Origin: Caldifarciminota bacterium
Lineage (GTDB): Bacteria > Hydrothermota > Hydrothermia > B15-G9 > WFZT01
Assembly: GCA_026991055.1 (NCBI GenBank)
Contig: JALXCE010000130.1
Location: 1-6,808 of the forward strand
Length of the DNA: 6,808 bases
Direction of reading: 5' to 3'
The position numbers and the translations under genes were made by a program. Shown here piece after piece: positions 4,713 through 6,808 of this stretch; position 1 is the first letter of the stretch, and each line of letters starts with the position of its first letter. The notes beneath the pieces were generated by a model. That model saw only the letters and a list, made by a program, of their open reading frames with translations, was not told where the DNA came from and ran no database searches.

Positions 4713-6808
4713 TTACTTCGCTACACTTCTCTTTCTCTTGCGTTTCTCTTCTATCACTGCCTGTGCTGCGGCAAGTCTCGCAATAGGCACACGGAAGGGA
4801 GAGGCTGAGACATAGTCCATGCCAACTCTGTGGCAGAACTTCACGCTCGAAGGCTCACCTCCATGCTCTCCACAGATGCCCACCTTGAGCTCAGGCCTCG
4901 TTGAACGCCCCTTTTCAATTCCCATTTTAACAAGCTGACCAACTCCGTCCTGATCAAGCACCTGGAACGGGTCATCCTTCAAGATGCCCATCTCAACATA
5001 CTTGGGCAGGAATTTACCCGCATCGTCACGGGAAAATCCAAAGGTTGTCTGGGTCAGGTCGTTAGTTCCGAAGGAGAAGAATTCGGCCACAGTTGCGATT
5101 TCATCTGCTGTCAAGGCGGCGCGTGGAAGCTCTATCATAGTTCCAACAAGATATTCAACCTCGATTCCCTGCTCCTTGAACACCTCGCGCGCAACCTTAT
5201 CCACAATTGCCTTCTGCATCTCAAGCTCTCTCACAGTTGAAACGAGCGGTATCATTATCTCTGGATAGACCTTGACCCCTTCCTTTTTAACCTCACAGGC
5301 AGCCTCAAAAATAGCCCTTGCCTGCATCTCCGTAATCTCAGGGTAGGTTATGCCGAGACGACAACCCCTGTGACCAAGCATGGGGTTTGCCTCTGCCAAG
5401 GCCTCGGCCTTTGCCCTTATCTTTTCCTCGGGCACTCCAAGGCGCTCAGCAAGTTCCTTAATCTGCTCGTCATCCTTTGGCAGGAACTCATGCAACGGAG
5501 GATCAAGTGTTCTGATGGTTACAGGATACCCATCCATAGCCCTGAATAGCTCTTTGAAATCCTCTCTCTGCATGGGCAGGAGCTTGGCAAGAGCCTTCTC
5601 CCTCTCCTCTCGCGATTCAGCAATAATCATCTCCTGCATGGCATAGATTCTTTCACCGGAGAAGAACATGTGCTCGGTTCTTGCAAGTCCAATTCCCTCA
5701 GCACCATATTCTCTCGCCCTTCTTGCATCCTCTGGTGTCTCTGCATTTGCCCTCACACCAATCCATCTGATTTCATCGGCCCAATCGAGGAGTTTATGAA
5801 ATTCTTCAAAAATAACAGGTGGGATTGTATCAACTTTACCAAGCATCACTTCGCCCGTGGTTCCATCAATACTGATAAAATCTCCCTTTTTCACAACGAT
5901 ATCTCCAACTCTAAATTCCTCATTTTCGTAATCGACCTCAATATCCTCAGCCCCTACCACTGCAGGAATGCCCATACCTCTTGCAACGACAGCGGCATGG
6001 GAAGTCATGCCGCCACGGGATGTCAGGATTCCTCTACTTTTGGCCATTCCTTTAATGTCGTCAGGCGATGTCTCGTGTCTCACGAGGATAACATCTTCAC
6101 CTGACTCGCCCAATTTTGCCGCTTCCTCAGATTCAAAGACCACTTTCCCGTAGGCTGCACCGGGTGAAGCTCCAAGCCCCTTTGCAATGACCTTCCTGGG
6201 AGCGTTGGGGTCAAACGTGGGATGTAGAAGCTCATTCAACCTGCCTGCTTCCACCCTCATCAAAGCCTCTTCCTTATCAATCAGTCCCTCTTCCACCATA
6301 TCAACGGCTATTTTAACGGCAGCACGGGCTGTTCTTTTACCGTTTCTTGTCTGCAGAAGGTATAGCTTCTTCCTTTCAATCGTAAATTCGATGTCCTGCA
6401 TGTCTCTGTAGTGCTTTTCCAGTTTTTTCGCAATATTGTAGAGCTCTTTGTAAACCTCGGGCATGGTTTCTTCTAAGGTCGGAAGGTCCTTGTTCTTTTC
6501 CCGTTTGGAATATTCATTTAATGCGTGCGGAGTTCGGATACCTGCAACTACATCCTCACCCTGGGCGTTTGGTAAAAATTCGCCATAGAACTGATTTTCG
6601 CCGGTCATTGGGTCACGGGTAAAGGCCACACCTGTTCCTGAATCCTCTCCCATGTTACCAAAGACCATGGCCACTACATTAACTGCCGTGCCCCAGTCAT
6701 CAGGGATTTTGTTTAGTTTTCTGTACTCAACCGCCCTTTCACTGTTCCAGGAATTAAACACAGCAATAATTGCCTCCCAGAGCTGTTTCCAGGGGTCCTG
6801 GGGGAATT
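4713..6808 (-). CDS. ppdK: Pyruvate, phosphate dikinase (N-terminal part beyond the window)
   Basis: PPDK interconverts pyruvate, ATP and phosphate with PEP, AMP and pyrophosphate in the cytoplasm, serving PPi-linked glycolysis or PEP formation. About 697 C-terminal residues are visible, against about 870-900 for the whole family, so roughly 200 N-terminal residues are missing. The frame reads on from FPQDPWKQLWEAIIAVFNSW at the edge; the GTG at 6761 is an internal Val codon. In order: the rest of the ATP-grasp domain (GTAVNVVAMVFGNMGEDSG, GVAFTRDPMTGE, LLQTRNGKRTA); the phosphohistidine domain GGMTSHAAVVARG, catalytic His codon at 5997-5999; and the PEP/pyruvate barrel (RTEHMFF, RTLDPPLHEFLP, FFSFGTNDLTQTTFGFSRDD, GICGEHGG with catalytic Cys codon at 4872-4874). 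No key residue is lost. The last residues (EEKRKRKRSVAK) form a short, strongly basic tail. Not linked to thiamin uptake. Confidence 0.97.
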   Translation of the reverse strand, partial: FPQDPWKQLWEAIIAVFNSWNSERAVEYRKLNKIPDDWGTAVNVVAMVFGNMGEDSGTGVAFTRDPMTGENQFYGEFLPNAQGEDVVAGIRTPHALNEYSKREKNKDLPTLEETMPEVYKELYNIAKKLEKHYRDMQDIEFTIERKKLYLLQTRNGKRTARAAVKIAVDMVEEGLIDKEEALMRVEAGRLNELLHPTFDPNAPRKVIAKGLGASPGAAYGKVVFESEEAAKLGESGEDVILVRHETSPDDIKGMAKSRGILTSRGGMTSHAAVVARGMGIPAVVGAEDIEVDYENEEFRVGDIVVKKGDFISIDGTTGEVMLGKVDTIPPVIFEEFHKLLDWADEIRWIGVRANAETPEDARRAREYGAEGIGLARTEHMFFSGERIYAMQEMIIAESREEREKALAKLLPMQREDFKELFRAMDGYPVTIRTLDPPLHEFLPKDDEQIKELAERLGVPEEKIRAKAEALAEANPMLGHRGCRLGITYPEITEMQARAIFEAACEVKKEGVKVYPEIMIPLVSTVRELEMQKAIVDKVAREVFKEQGIEVEYLVGTMIELPRAALTADEIATVAEFFSFGTNDLTQTTFGFSRDDAGKFLPKYVEMGILKDDPFQVLDQDGVGQLVKMGIEKGRSTRPELKVGICGEHGGEPSSVKFCHRVGMDYVSASPFRVPIARLAAAQAVIEEKRKRKRSVAK

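Noticed and set aside
4984..6411. Several plus-strand open frames of 61-144 codons opposite ppdK
   Set aside because: They are antisense shadows of a strongly conserved enzyme gene, with Ser-rich odd compositions and no family likeness.
4713..6761. ppdK as a complete 682-residue gene starting with GTG at 6761
   Set aside because: Upstream codons continue the conserved PPDK sequence (FPQDPWKQLWEAIIA) to the window edge, so the GTG is internal.

Overview
The window looks like bacterial chromosome: Shine-Dalgarno sequences, a consensus sigma-70-type promoter, a TPP riboswitch and a bacterial-type pyruvate, phosphate dikinase. Base composition is moderate, and the proteins are rich in Lys and Glu. 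I cannot name the lineage; a deep-branching or mildly thermophilic bacterium is only a guess.

Layout. (1) Positions 1-867, minus strand: a multi-spanning membrane protein of the lysylphosphatidylglycerol-synthase transmembrane (flippase-like, UPF0104) family, cut at its C-terminus by the window edge. (2) Positions 868-1475: a non-coding divergent intergenic region with small palindromes near the membrane-protein gene and a cluster of GC-rich palindromic repeats. (3) Positions 1476-4067, plus strand: a compact thiamin-precursor uptake unit. It has a promoter (TTGACA, 17-bp spacer, TATATT), a complete TPP riboswitch (1514-1606), then thiZ (ATPase), thiX (permease) and thiY (NMT1/THI5-like binding protein), with overlapping or nearly touching genes. 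(4) Positions 4068-4712: a second non-coding region with further copies of the same palindromic repeats, closed by a very strong hairpin (4641-4685) between convergent genes. (5) Positions 4713-6808, minus strand: ppdK, complete at its C-terminus and running off the right edge at its N-terminal side.

How it works together. The riboswitch ties the ABC transporter to thiamin supply. When TPP is low, ThiXYZ should be made and import a pyrimidine precursor of the HMP type (such as formylaminopyrimidine or HMP), with ThiY capturing, ThiX translocating and ThiZ energising. The membrane protein and ppdK are transcribed away from this unit and have no evident link to thiamin.

The least ordinary part is the non-coding DNA. 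Two related palindromic modules occur in the same orientation on both sides of the thi unit, so it sits between direct repeats. The leader between riboswitch and thiZ can form an alternative pairing that excludes the aptamer fold. I found no CRISPR array, tRNA, rRNA, transposase or clearly new multi-gene system.
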